From: UBA2357 sp041678045
Lineage (GTDB): Bacteria > Pseudomonadota > Gammaproteobacteria > Burkholderiales > Rhodocyclaceae
Assembly (NCBI GenBank): GCA_041678045.1
Contig: JBAYOV010000002.1
Span: 1-64,000 of the forward strand
Direction: 5' to 3'
Length of the DNA: 64,000 bases
Shown here: piece after piece, positions 8,313-17,225 of the stretch
Position numbering within the stretch: the stretch's first letter is position 1
Layout of the letters: each line of letters opens with the position of its first letter
Notes under the pieces: generated by a model
Told to the model about the DNA's origin: nothing
Seen by the model: the letters and a program-made list of their open reading frames with translations, nothing else
Database searches by the model: none
Translations under genes and position numbers: made by a program

Positions 8313-9296
8313 ATGCCGGACCCCGCCCGTCAGCCCTTCCACTGGAAAATCCTCCGTGCCATCAACGGCCTGCACTTCAGCCTCGGCCTGCCGCTCATTG
8401 CCCGCCTGCCGGCTGCCGCCGGCATCCGGTTCGCCCGCATGTTTGGCCGGCTGCACCACCGTCTCGATCTCGACTGGCGCACCGTTGCCCTCAGCACCCA
8501 TTTCGTTCGCGAACGCACCGCACAGGCGCTCGCGCAAATCAACCCCGCGGGCGCGCCGGCAGAGCAGGGCAGGGCCGCGCCAGCTCCCGACCGCCGGGTT
8601 CGCCAGCGCTTCGAAATTGCAGTGCGCGAAGAGCTCGAAGCGCACTGGTTCATCAACCAGCGCATCCGCTCCACGCATTGCCGGTTCATCGGCTTCGAGC
8701 CCGTGCGCGCACTTCAGCGCAGCGGACAAGGCATCGTATTTCTCACCTTTCACTACGATGCCCCCCTCGTCGGCGTGGTGCACATGGGGCGGGCCGGCAT
8801 TCCGCTCAACCTCATGACCTCCTCGCAGGTCGAACTCGACTGCGTCCCCCGTTCGGTACAACACTACTTCCGCAACAAATACGCAGCCATCCAGCAGCAC
8901 CTCAACGGCGGCCGCACCCTGCATGCCGAAACCCACCTCAAATCCTTCTACACCGGCCTGCGCAAAGGCTGTTCCGCCGTGATCCTGGGCGAAGCGCCCG
9001 CCGTACAGGACGAAGACGGTATCGTCGTTCGTTTCATGCACCGACGCCGCGCCTTTGCCCCCGGCGCCGTCCGGCTCGCCGAGCGCACCCGCAGCCCGCT
9101 GGTGCCCTTCGTCTGCGAATGCACCGGAGCGGGGCAGTACCGCATCGAATTTGGCGCCCCCCTGCTGCCCACAGCCGACGGCAGTCATGCCGCCAACCAG
9201 CAGGCACTGTATGAATTTATCGAAAAGCGCATCCAGGCCCACCCCGAAAAATGGTGGGCCGCAGACCTGCTGCCCAGCTTCCGCCAGCTCGACTGA
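8313..9296 (+). CDS. LpxL/HtrB-like lysophospholipid acyltransferase family protein
   Basis: The 327-aa protein resembles the LpxL-like LPLAT group in length and layout: an N-terminal amphipathic stretch (INGLHFSLGLPLIARLP), GFEPVRALQRSGQGIVFLTFHYD in the place of the catalytic block, and a later AFAPGAVRLAERTRSPLVPFVCE. In canonical members the catalytic His is followed five residues later by Asp or Glu. Here the sequence is HYDAPLV, with Leu at that position and an Asp at +2, so the active site is altered or shifted. Neighbouring acyltransferase and glycosyltransferase genes suggest acylation of a surface glycan or lipid. The open frame extends upstream to 8181 but overlaps the previous gene. 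Confidence 0.65.
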   Translation: MPDPARQPFHWKILRAINGLHFSLGLPLIARLPAAAGIRFARMFGRLHHRLDLDWRTVALSTHFVRERTAQALAQINPAGAPAEQGRAAPAPDRRVRQRFEIAVREELEAHWFINQRIRSTHCRFIGFEPVRALQRSGQGIVFLTFHYDAPLVGVVHMGRAGIPLNLMTSSQVELDCVPRSVQHYFRNKYAAIQQHLNGGRTLHAETHLKSFYTGLRKGCSAVILGEAPAVQDEDGIVVRFMHRRRAFAPGAVRLAERTRSPLVPFVCECTGAGQYRIEFGAPLLPTADGSHAANQQALYEFIEKRIQAHPEKWWAADLLPSFRQLD

Positions 9297-9341
9297 GCGC
9301 AGCGCGCCATGCACCGCCCCCACCGCCAGGAACACCGCATC

Positions 9342-11288
9342 ATGATGACCCCCAGCCCACGCTTCGCTTTCGTTTGCGCCGCCACCGACCCCGCCATCCT
9401 GCAGGCCAACTTTCTCTCCTCGTGGCACGCCCTGCAGCCCGAGCGCAGCCCCTGCATCGTGCGCTTCGGTGTCTCCAGCGCAGCCCACGCCTTCAACGAC
9501 GCCCTCACCGGTCTGAGCGACATCGACTGGCTCATCTGGGTACACCAGGATGTCCGCTTCCCCCCTGACTGGCTGCAGCGATTTGCCGCCCGCCTCGAAG
9601 CCGCCCTCGAACGCTGGCCCGATCTCGCCGTGGCCGGCGTCTACGGCATCACCCCCGAAGGTCAGCGCGCGGGCAGACTGCTCGACCGGGGGCAATCGCT
9701 CGACGAAGCCACCCCCCTGCCAGCCCTGGTGCAAAGCCTGGACGAACTGTTGCTCGCCGTGCGCACCGACAGCGGTTTGCGCATGGATCCCCAGCTCGGC
9801 TTCGACTTCTATGCCTCCGACCTCGTCCAGCAAGCCCGCGAAACCGGCCGCACTGCCGTCGTACTCGACGCCTGGTGCGAACACTGGTCCACCACCCCGC
9901 TGGCCCCACCTTACCCGGCAGCCTTCCTTGAGCGCCTTGGCCGCAGCGCCCACGCCTTCGAACAAAAATGGCAGCACCGCCTGCCCATCGTCACCCCCTG
10001 CCTCGAACTGCACCGGCCCGGCTCTGCCCGCACCCAGCTCACAGCCCTGGCCCAGGCCCCCGTCTCCGCCCCCGCAGTTCCTGCTGCCCCCGGCGGGGAT
10101 GCATCCGTCACTGCACTGCCGCCCGACGACAACCTGCCCGTCCATCTCGTGCTCATTGCCGAAAGCGCGCACACGCCCGCCTCCGACGAGCTTGCCTTTG
10201 CCGAACGCCAGATGCGCAGTTTGCTGCCCCCCGGCGTGCCCATCGTCGTCCGGCCTGCCGCCACGCTCAACGCACTCATCGCGCAGGCCGCCGCGCTGCT
10301 CCGGACACACCCCCTGCACGACCGTCACCGCATCCTGCTGCTGCGCAGCCGCTGGCTGTACTGGAGCGCCGATACCCTGCCCAGCCTGCAGGGTGCGCTC
10401 ACGCCCGACACCGGCATGGTGGCCGCCTATGACAGCACCCGGCCCAACCCGCACAACGGCCCCGATTACCTGACCCTGCGCGGCCTGCAGCGCTATGGCC
10501 AGCGCATCGCCCGGGCGCAGCCCACCCTGCACACGCTCGAACCGGCCCAGGCGCGCGCACCCGACTTTTTCCCCGCGCTCATCCTCACCACCGCCGGCGC
10601 CCTGCGCGCAGGGCGCATGCTGCACTACGCCCGCATGCAGCCTGCCGCCCATGTGCACGACTTCTCGGGCTACCAGCAAGGCCGTCGCGAAGACGTCCTG
10701 CCGCATGTCCCGCGCAACATCCGCAGCATCCTAGACGTCGGCGGTGGAGAAGGGCGTTTTCTGGCCGATGTCAAAGCCGAGCTCGGCTGCGAAACCCATC
10801 TTGCCGAATATGCCCCCGCCGCCGGGGCCATCGCCCGCAGCCGGGTCGACCGCGTCTGGCAGGGCGACTTCTTCACCACCCGCTTCGACCGCAGCTTCGA
10901 CTGCATTACCTTCCTCGACGTCCTCGAACACAGCACCGACCCCGAACGCTGGCTGCACAAGGCCCGCCAGCTGCTCGCCCCCGGCGGCCACATCCTCGCC
11001 TCCATCCCCAACGTCGGCCACTGGTCCGTCGTGGCCGACCTTCTCGAAGGCCACTGGGACTACGCCGCCGCCGGCATCCACTGCATCACCCACCTGCGCT
11101 TTTTCACCCGCAGCGGCATCGAGCAACTCATGGAGCAGGGCGGTTTGCGCATCGAGCGCATCGTCCCCACCACCATCGCGCCGCCAGACTGGTTCCAGCC
11201 CGAGCGCCTCACCGGCACCCCGCTGGCCCTCGACCGCGACAGTCTGTCCACCTACGCCTTTCTCGTCATCGCCACCGCCCGCCCATGA
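9342..11288 (+). CDS. Glycosyltransferase-like domain fused to a class I methyltransferase
   Basis: The 648-aa product has an N-terminal GT-A-like half (FAFVCAATDPAILQANFLSSW, SDIDWLIWVHQDVRFPPDWL with an HQD acidic motif, and a conserved WCEHWSTTP). A poorly conserved linker of ~200 residues with a second alpha/beta segment (VHLVLIAESAHTP, HRILLLRSRWLYWS) follows. The C-terminal methyltransferase has SILDVGGGEGRFLADV and CITFLDVLEHSTDPERWL, with a canonical PGGHILASIPNV strand. An AGGAA nine bases before the ATG at 9342 favours this start over 9309. It overlaps the next GT2 gene by four bases. It may glycosylate and methylate the same growing chain, for example to cap it; that is inference. 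Confidence 0.75.
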   Translation: MMTPSPRFAFVCAATDPAILQANFLSSWHALQPERSPCIVRFGVSSAAHAFNDALTGLSDIDWLIWVHQDVRFPPDWLQRFAARLEAALERWPDLAVAGVYGITPEGQRAGRLLDRGQSLDEATPLPALVQSLDELLLAVRTDSGLRMDPQLGFDFYASDLVQQARETGRTAVVLDAWCEHWSTTPLAPPYPAAFLERLGRSAHAFEQKWQHRLPIVTPCLELHRPGSARTQLTALAQAPVSAPAVPAAPGGDASVTALPPDDNLPVHLVLIAESAHTPASDELAFAERQMRSLLPPGVPIVVRPAATLNALIAQAAALLRTHPLHDRHRILLLRSRWLYWSADTLPSLQGALTPDTGMVAAYDSTRPNPHNGPDYLTLRGLQRYGQRIARAQPTLHTLEPAQARAPDFFPALILTTAGALRAGRMLHYARMQPAAHVHDFSGYQQGRREDVLPHVPRNIRSILDVGGGEGRFLADVKAELGCETHLAEYAPAAGAIARSRVDRVWQGDFFTTRFDRSFDCITFLDVLEHSTDPERWLHKARQLLAPGGHILASIPNVGHWSVVADLLEGHWDYAAAGIHCITHLRFFTRSGIEQLMEQGGLRIERIVPTTIAPPDWFQPERLTGTPLALDRDSLSTYAFLVIATARP

Positions 11289-12481
11289 GCTGCCAGGCCA
11301 TCCTCATCAACTACCACGGCGCGGAACTCATCCGCGACGCCGCAGCCTCGCTGGCCGACGACCCCGCCTGCACCGACATCGTGGTCGTCGACAACTCCGT
11401 CTGCCCCCACCAGCAGCAGCAACTGCGCGCCACGCTTCCCGCGCGCGTCCGCCTGCTCGTCGCCCCCGAAAACCTTGGCTTCGCCCGCGCCTGCAACCTC
11501 GCCTTTGCCGGCGCACAACGCCGGTCGGACGCAGCAAGCGCAACGGATCGCCAGCACAAAGTTGCCACCGCAACCGGGGTCGCAGCCGAAACCGAAACCG
11601 AAACCGAAACCGAAACCGAGTTCGTGCTCCTGCTCAACCCCGACGCCCGCCTGCTGCCCGGCGCGCTCGCTCGCCTCATCCGCACCCTGCACGAACATCC
11701 CCACGCCGCAGCCGTCGGGCCGCGCATATACTGGGACCACGACCGGCGTTTCCTGCTGCCACTCAGCACCTACCCATCGGCCCGCGACCACCTCGCCGAA
11801 CAACTCGCCGCCTGCAGTCCGCGCCTGGCCGCCTGGCGCTCGCACCGCTTCCGCCGCCAGCAACTCCACGCCTGGACGGCTTCCCGTCCCTTCCCGGTGC
11901 ATGCCCTTTCAGGCGGGCACATCCTGCTGCGGCGCAGCGCAGTACAAGCCGCCGGCGGCCTGTTCGACCCGCGCTTCTTCATGTATTTCGAAGACTCCGA
12001 CCTCATGCACCGCCTGCATCGCCTGCGCCGGCCGCTCCTGCTCGAACCCCGCGCCAGCGCCATCCACCTCTACGACCACACGCCGCGCAAGAACCAACTC
12101 CTCGCCCAGGGCTGGCACACCTACCGCCAAAAGCACTTCGCCGCCCCCGGCTGGCGCCTGCTCGAACGTCTCATCGCAGCCTGCCCGCAGCAGCGCCCCT
12201 GCGCCTGGCCCCCGCTCACCGTCATGCAGCCCCCCCAGCCCGGCAGTGCCGCCCTCTGCCTGCCCGTGCCGGATGACCTGCACCCCGGATGGCTGCTCGA
12301 AATCGGCCTCTCGCCGCACTTCGTCCCCGCCATCGGGCACTTCGGCAGCGGTCCCCGGGCGCACATTCCCGCACACCTCCTGGAGCGTTTCAGCGCCGTC
12401 TCCTGCTACCTGCGCCTGAGCGCGCCGCACCCGCACGCCCGTCCGCACCTGCCCATCGTTCACATCCCGCCGCGTGCCTGA
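11285..12481 (+). CDS. GT2 family glycosyltransferase with internal Glu-Thr repeat
   Basis: This 398-aa GT-A glycosyltransferase of the rhamnosyltransferase-like type has QAILINYHGAELIRDAA, IVVVDNS, ENLGFARACNLAFAGA and LLLNPDARLLPGAL (D-x-D equivalent). HALSGGHILLRRSAV and FFMYFEDSDLMHRLH follow. Between the GFARACNLAFAGA helix and the LLLNPDA strand there is an unusual insert of about 30 residues ending in five Glu-Thr pairs, encoded by a perfect hexanucleotide repeat. The last ~120 residues form a proline- and histidine-rich extension without a recognised domain. It starts inside the stop of the preceding gene (ATGA) and its end overlaps the convergent wzt gene by 22 bases. Confidence 0.82.
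   Translation: MSCQAILINYHGAELIRDAAASLADDPACTDIVVVDNSVCPHQQQQLRATLPARVRLLVAPENLGFARACNLAFAGAQRRSDAASATDRQHKVATATGVAAETETETETETEFVLLLNPDARLLPGALARLIRTLHEHPHAAAVGPRIYWDHDRRFLLPLSTYPSARDHLAEQLAACSPRLAAWRSHRFRRQQLHAWTASRPFPVHALSGGHILLRRSAVQAAGGLFDPRFFMYFEDSDLMHRLHRLRRPLLLEPRASAIHLYDHTPRKNQLLAQGWHTYRQKHFAAPGWRLLERLIAACPQQRPCAWPPLTVMQPPQPGSAALCLPVPDDLHPGWLLEIGLSPHFVPAIGHFGSGPRAHIPAHLLERFSAVSCYLRLSAPHPHARPHLPIVHIPPRA
11588..11617 (+). repeat. Hexanucleotide tandem repeat (GAAACC)5
   Basis: Five perfect head-to-tail copies of GAAACC lie inside the GT2 gene and encode residues ~102-111 as Glu-Thr pairs. The unit is a multiple of three, so gain or loss of copies would lengthen or shorten the loop without a frameshift. 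Slippage at such tracts is a known source of length variation. Confidence 0.95.
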
Positions 12482-13884
12482 ACGTCCCCGCTGCGTCCAT
12501 CCTCCTCGCGTCCATCCTCCCCAGCGCCCAGCCATTCATGCGGCAGCACCGCCACCCCCTGCAGCCCCCCCAGCTGCGACACCTCCAGCGTGGCGCAGCG
12601 CACTGCCATGTCATAAGGCTGCAAACCCCGCTCGCAAATCAGAAATGCGCTCACGTGGTACGTCCCCTTCAACAACGCACAGCGCACAAAGCGCACCGTC
12701 GCCTCACCCCGGCCATGTGCATCCACCCGCACCGCACCGCTGTCCGGCATTGCCAGCACGCTCGTCACGCCCACCCCTGCCGCATTCTCGATGCCCAGCC
12801 CCACGCTTGGGCAGGGCAGGGCAGGGTCCACCGCAAAACGCACCGTTACCGACACCGTGCTCAGCTCCGAGCGCACCGCCAGGCGCTTGCCCACCGTTCC
12901 GTCGCACTCCGCCTCCACCGCCACAATCCGCCCGCTGCCCACCGGCGCCACCGCATCCACCGGTGTCGTTGCACCGGCATCCGGCCCATCGCCCGCCGTC
13001 CCGTCCGCATTTGCCTGCGTCGCCGGGCGCTCGCCCGCATCGCCCCCCTCGCGGTTCTCCAGTGCCAGCGCCGTACCATAGGCCGAAGTCACCTCCGCCG
13101 CCGGCCCCAGCATTCGCAGCCGCCCCCGGTCCAGCCACATCGCCCGCTCGCACAGCACATCCACCTGATACATCGAATGCGAGCAAAACAGAATCGTGCA
13201 CCCCGCATCGCGCAGCGCCATGATCCGTTCGAACGACTTGCGCGCAAACGCCCCGTCGCCTACCGACAGCGCCTCATCGATCACCAGAATGTCCGGCTCC
13301 ACGCTTGTTGCCACCGCAAACGCCAGGCGCACATACATCCCGCTCGAATACGTCTTCACCGGCTGATCCACATGCGCCCCAATACCTGAAAACGCCACGA
13401 TTTCATCGTAACGCTGCGCCATCTGCGCATCGCTCATGCCCAGAATCGCCCCGCTCATGAACACATTCTCGCGCCCGCTGAACTCCGGATTGAACCCCGC
13501 CCCCAGCTCCAGCAAGGCTGCCACCCGGCCCTGCACCGCCACCTCGCCTTCCGTGGGCGACAGCGTGCCGCACACCAGTTGCAGCAAGGTCGACTTGCCC
13601 GACCCATTGCGCCCCACCACCCCCAGCACCTCACCGCGCCGCACCTCGAAGCTCACATCCCGCAAGGCCCAGAACGGCTCAAAAAACTGCCGCCGCCCCC
13701 CCCACACAAACTGCTTCAAGCGGTCCTGCGGCCGTGCATACACCTCATAGCGCTTGCCCAGACCGCGCGCCCGGATCGCCACCGCCTCGCGCGCATCCGT
13801 GCTCACCCCGGTGGCCGCCTCCGCGCCTGCCTCCGTAGCCCCATGCCTCTCGCCGTCCGCCCCAGCCATCCCGTCACGCTCCAT
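12460..13884 (-). CDS. Polysaccharide ABC transporter ATP-binding protein, Wzt-like
   Basis: The 474-aa ATPase has an N-terminal nucleotide-binding domain: AIRARGLGKRYEVYARPQDR, Walker A GVVGRNGSGKST, the TYSSGMYVRLAFAVA signature and Walker B DILVIDEALSVGD. A low-complexity linker (residues ~290-330) leads to a beta-sandwich C-terminal domain of the Wzt type, which in the O9a/O8 systems binds the capped non-reducing end of the polysaccharide. The partner permease Wzm is not adjacent and not in the window. It lies tail-to-tail with the GT2 gene and diverges from the GNAT gene. The Met at 13869 is an alternative start; the much longer open frame upstream is a shadow of the GNAT gene. Confidence 0.88.
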   Translation of the reverse strand: MERDGMAGADGERHGATEAGAEAATGVSTDAREAVAIRARGLGKRYEVYARPQDRLKQFVWGGRRQFFEPFWALRDVSFEVRRGEVLGVVGRNGSGKSTLLQLVCGTLSPTEGEVAVQGRVAALLELGAGFNPEFSGRENVFMSGAILGMSDAQMAQRYDEIVAFSGIGAHVDQPVKTYSSGMYVRLAFAVATSVEPDILVIDEALSVGDGAFARKSFERIMALRDAGCTILFCSHSMYQVDVLCERAMWLDRGRLRMLGPAAEVTSAYGTALALENREGGDAGERPATQANADGTAGDGPDAGATTPVDAVAPVGSGRIVAVEAECDGTVGKRLAVRSELSTVSVTVRFAVDPALPCPSVGLGIENAAGVGVTSVLAMPDSGAVRVDAHGRGEATVRFVRCALLKGTYHVSAFLICERGLQPYDMAVRCATLEVSQLGGLQGVAVLPHEWLGAGEDGREEDGRSGDVQARGGM

Positions 13885-13989
13885 CGCCGTCACACCCGCA
13901 CCCAGCACAAAGCCTTCGATTATACGTACCGTGGCCGCACCGTCCCCGCTACAATCCCCGCCAACCCACGCCATGCCCACACCCGGCCC

Positions 13990-14937
13990 ATGCACACCAC
14001 ATTCACCATCCGTCACGTCGAGGCGCACGAAACCGAAGTCCTCTGCCACCTCTTCCGCACCGTCTTCGGCCACCCCGTCACCCCCACCCAGTGGCACTGG
14101 AAATACCACGACCCCGCTCTGCACGGACACATCAACATTGCCCTGCTGCGCGAGCGGCGCATCGTCGGCCACGCCGGCGCCCTCATCCTGCCCGGCGTGC
14201 ACGATGGCCGCCCGATCCACATCGCCCAGGTCTGCGACGTCATGCTCGACCCCCGCGAGCGTGGCATCGCCGGTCCGCACGGGGCCTACGCCACCTTCAT
14301 GCACGGCCTCATCGCCGCCCTGCAGGCCCGCATTCCCCATGGCCTGTACTACGGCTTTCCCGGTCAGCGCCCCTTCCGGCTCGGCGAGCGCCTCGGCCTG
14401 TACCGGGGCACCGGACTCATCCACGAATACCGGCAACGCATTCACCCGTCCGCCCGGCGCCCGTTGCCCGCCCTCTGGCACCGGCTGCGCCCCCTGGCCT
14501 GGCACGACCCCCGGCTCGACGCCCTGTGGCAGCGCCACGCAGCCGACCCCGGCTGTCGCCTCGTTCGCGACCGCAACTACCTCGACTGGCGCTACGCCCG
14601 TCACCCCCGGAACCGTTACCGCCTGCTTGGCCTGTACCACGGCTTCGCCCTGAGCGGCTGGGCCGTCGTCCACCCCGTCGACGACACCCTCCAGCTCATC
14701 GACAGCCTGCACCCGCCCAGCCTGCATCCCCACCTGCTGCGCCTGCTCGCCCGCCACGCCCATGCCCTGCGCCTCGGCCAGCTCAGCTGGTGGCAGGGGG
14801 CTGCCACCGCCCACGGCGCCCCCCCCGGCGCCCAGGCCGGCAGCACCGGCATGGTCGGCGTCGTCATGCCCTCCAGCGCCCCCGCCTTCGCCAGCGTCGT
14901 CCCGCACTGGCAGCCCGGCGACACCGACGTGCGCTGA
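13990..14937 (+). CDS. GNAT-like N-acyltransferase of polysaccharide clusters
   Basis: The 315-aa protein starts TIRHVEAHETEVLCHLFRTVFG followed by TPTQWHWKYHDP, a pattern common in GNAT-fold proteins of exopolysaccharide clusters. A central acetyl-CoA-binding-like segment (IHIAQVCDVMLDPRERG, then ATFMHGLIAALQA and LYYGFPGQRPFRLGERLGLY) and a second half with YLDWRYARHPRNRYRLLGLY follow. The repeated W-x-W-K/R-Y motifs suggest two tandem GNAT lobes. The start at 13990 follows a TACAAT hexamer at 13950. It diverges from wzt with a 105-base shared control region. Acylation of an amino sugar in the surface glycan is plausible but unproven. Confidence 0.65.
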   Translation: MHTTFTIRHVEAHETEVLCHLFRTVFGHPVTPTQWHWKYHDPALHGHINIALLRERRIVGHAGALILPGVHDGRPIHIAQVCDVMLDPRERGIAGPHGAYATFMHGLIAALQARIPHGLYYGFPGQRPFRLGERLGLYRGTGLIHEYRQRIHPSARRPLPALWHRLRPLAWHDPRLDALWQRHAADPGCRLVRDRNYLDWRYARHPRNRYRLLGLYHGFALSGWAVVHPVDDTLQLIDSLHPPSLHPHLLRLLARHAHALRLGQLSWWQGAATAHGAPPGAQAGSTGMVGVVMPSSAPAFASVVPHWQPGDTDVR

Positions 14938-15068
14938 GCCGGCCGGGCAGGGCACCCAAGGGCCGGTGTGGCGCGATACGCTCACCACGAGCGGCAGTCT
15001 GTCTCGTTCTTTCTCGTTCTTTCACGTTAATATGCCGATCACCCGCACATCACCAAAACCATCGCCCC

Positions 15069-17225
15069 ATGAAGCCGCCCACGTCCATCGCCCGCACGCT
15101 CGCCCGCCATCTGTTTGTCCGACGTTTCATTAACCCGGTCCCCAAATACCCTCTTCCCGTTCGCCCTGAGCCTGTCGAAGGGCGCGATTGGGCTTCGGTA
15201 CGCCCGGCCCGCACGGAAGCAGGGCCTTCAGGGGGCAGCTCAATCGCCCACCGCCTCTGCCTGCTGGCCTGTCTCGCGCTGCCCCTCGCGGCGCACGCCC
15301 AGCCCCCGCAACGGGCGCACACCCTGCACAACCCCGACCTCACCCCCGCCGCTGCCGCTGCCCTGCGCGCCCTGCCCACCGGCCAGCGCATCGAATTGCG
15401 CGCCGTACCGCTGGGGGCCGACGCCCCGCAGCGCAGTGCTGACATGGTGCTCGAACGCTTCACCGTCCATACTCCCCAGGCACGGGTGCGCATTCACCAC
15501 GAACACGGCGAGCACGTCCGCCCGCCTGCCGCCACCAGCTACCTGCGCGGCCAGCTCCACGGCCAGCCCCGCTCGCGCGCGCTGGCCGCCGTCGAGCCCG
15601 ACCACAGCCTGCGCCTGCTGGTCGACACCGAAGCCGGTCACAGCATTGTTCACGACAACACGGCCCGGCTCACCATGTCCACCGCCCGGCGTGCCGACAT
15701 CGCCCGCAACCGGGGCGCTGCCGCCTTCCGCTGCAACGCCACCGCGCACGGCCCCACCGGCGTCGCCGCCCGTATCGCCCCCACCGGGTTCTCCGGCCCA
15801 CTGGGCCAGGCCCTCGGCCGTCTGCCTGCACACGCCGCCCCCCAGGCGCCGGCCCCCGAAGTGAGCGCAGGCGTGTCCCCCGAAGTGTCCCCCGAAGCCG
15901 CCGCACTGGCGACCGGCGCCTACCGCGTCGCCAGCCTCATCGTCGAAACCGACCACGCCCTGTACCGCAGCCTCGGCAGTGCCGAGGCCGTCGAGCGTCA
16001 CGTTACCGACCTCACCGCCTACCTCAGCGACATCTACCGCAGCGAACTGGGCGTCGAACTGGTCATCGAACAGCTCAACATCTACCCCTCCGCCGCAGCC
16101 AACCCCTGGCGCGCCACCGACGACTACGGCATCCTGCAAGAGCTGCGCAACCGCTGGAGCAGCAGCGCCCGCCGCAGCCAGAGCCGCAGCCTGGTCGTCC
16201 TGCTCGCCGGCGAAAGCCTTGCCTACGACGACTACTCCGCCGCCGGCATCGCCTATGTCGACGCCCTGTGCAATGCCGACTACGGCTACGCCGTGCTCGG
16301 CGGCGTAGGGCAGGGCGGGCGCTTCAACCCCGGCCTGGCCTCCGTCGTGTGGGACAGCATCGGCTACGCGCACGAACTCGGCCACGTCTTCGGCAGCCTG
16401 CACACCCACGAATTCGACCTCAACCTGGGCCACACCCTGCCGGTCGACTGCTGCGACGCCGGCGACACCGGCTACTGCCGCACCCAGCCCCTTCTCCTGC
16501 CCGGCATCGGCAGCCTGCAAGGCGGCAGCATTGGCCAGCGCACCGGCACCATCATGAGCTACTGTCACCTGCTGCCCGGCGGCAATGACAACATCAGCCC
16601 CGTGTTCGGCCAGGGTCACCCCTATGGCATCGCCGCCCAGCGCGTGCCCGAATTCATGCGCAGCACCATTGGCCGTGCCGCCGCCCGGTACCCCCAATGC
16701 CTGCCCGTGCGTCAGGCGCCGCAGCGTCACACCCTCAGCGTGCGCATCGAAGGGCAGGGCAGCGTGCTCAGCAGCCCCGCCGGTCTCGACTGCAGGCAGG
16801 GCACCTGCAGTCACGACTTCGACGACGGCAGCTGGCTGCTGCTGCGTGCCACCCCGGCCGCCGGTCAGCGCTTCGAAGGCTGGCGCGGCGACTGCGCAGG
16901 CCAGAGCGCCTGCCTGCTCGGCCTCACCGCCCCGCGCAGCGTCACCGCCCGCTTCGCGCCCATCGACCCCGTCGCCCCCGGCGGTGCCTACGCCTGCTTC
17001 CTCGACTGGGCCGGCCGGCAGTTCCCCCACCTCTTCGCCCCGCCCGCCGGCAGCCGCAGCCTGGACGATGACGAATGGATCATCCGCTACTACGCCACCC
17101 ACGACGCCTACCTCGGCGTACTCAAGCCCGCCCACCGCCTGTATTACCTCGGTCCGCACAGCGCGCACCGCCCCCACGACCTGGGCGACATGGGCAGTTG
17201 GCTGGCCCTGTCCGGCTGCGACTGA
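15069..17225 (+). CDS. Secreted zinc metallopeptidase (metzincin, M12-like)
   Basis: The 718-aa protein has the metzincin zinc site HELGHVFGSLHTH at about residue 435, with a Met-turn TIMSYCH at about residue 495 that fits adamalysin/reprolysin-like peptidases. Cysteines cluster around the active site (VDCCDAG, YCRTQ). After the catalytic domain comes a bacterial repeat domain (TLSVRIEGQGSVLSSPAG, then GWRGDCAGQSACLLGL) and a C-terminal domain CFLDWAGRQFPHLFAP. The export signal (LCLLACLALPLAAHAQ) lies at residues ~60-77, not at the N terminus. The preceding stretch contains a dispersed repeat that encodes PVRPEPVEG, so the pre-signal region may be an insertion scar. It precedes the S-layer gene and could process surface proteins. 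Confidence 0.82.
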   Translation: MKPPTSIARTLARHLFVRRFINPVPKYPLPVRPEPVEGRDWASVRPARTEAGPSGGSSIAHRLCLLACLALPLAAHAQPPQRAHTLHNPDLTPAAAAALRALPTGQRIELRAVPLGADAPQRSADMVLERFTVHTPQARVRIHHEHGEHVRPPAATSYLRGQLHGQPRSRALAAVEPDHSLRLLVDTEAGHSIVHDNTARLTMSTARRADIARNRGAAAFRCNATAHGPTGVAARIAPTGFSGPLGQALGRLPAHAAPQAPAPEVSAGVSPEVSPEAAALATGAYRVASLIVETDHALYRSLGSAEAVERHVTDLTAYLSDIYRSELGVELVIEQLNIYPSAAANPWRATDDYGILQELRNRWSSSARRSQSRSLVVLLAGESLAYDDYSAAGIAYVDALCNADYGYAVLGGVGQGGRFNPGLASVVWDSIGYAHELGHVFGSLHTHEFDLNLGHTLPVDCCDAGDTGYCRTQPLLLPGIGSLQGGSIGQRTGTIMSYCHLLPGGNDNISPVFGQGHPYGIAAQRVPEFMRSTIGRAAARYPQCLPVRQAPQRHTLSVRIEGQGSVLSSPAGLDCRQGTCSHDFDDGSWLLLRATPAAGQRFEGWRGDCAGQSACLLGLTAPRSVTARFAPIDPVAPGGAYACFLDWAGRQFPHLFAPPAGSRSLDDDEWIIRYYATHDAYLGVLKPAHRLYYLGPHSAHRPHDLGDMGSWLALSGCD
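15157..15183 (+). repeat. Dispersed repeat (CGTTCGCCCTGAGCC type), half copy inside a gene
   Basis: The stretch contains CCGTTCGCCCTGAGCC, 16 bases identical to one arm of the palindrome at 21654-21693, and continues CTGTCGAAGGGC as in the widespread intergenic repeat of GC-rich proteobacteria. It lies in frame in the N-terminal extension of the metallopeptidase. Confidence 0.8.

Noticed and set aside
8115..10706. 863-codon minus-strand frame across the LpxL-like and GT/methyltransferase genes
   Set aside because: It crosses two well-supported genes on the other strand and shows only Gly/Val-rich shadow composition.
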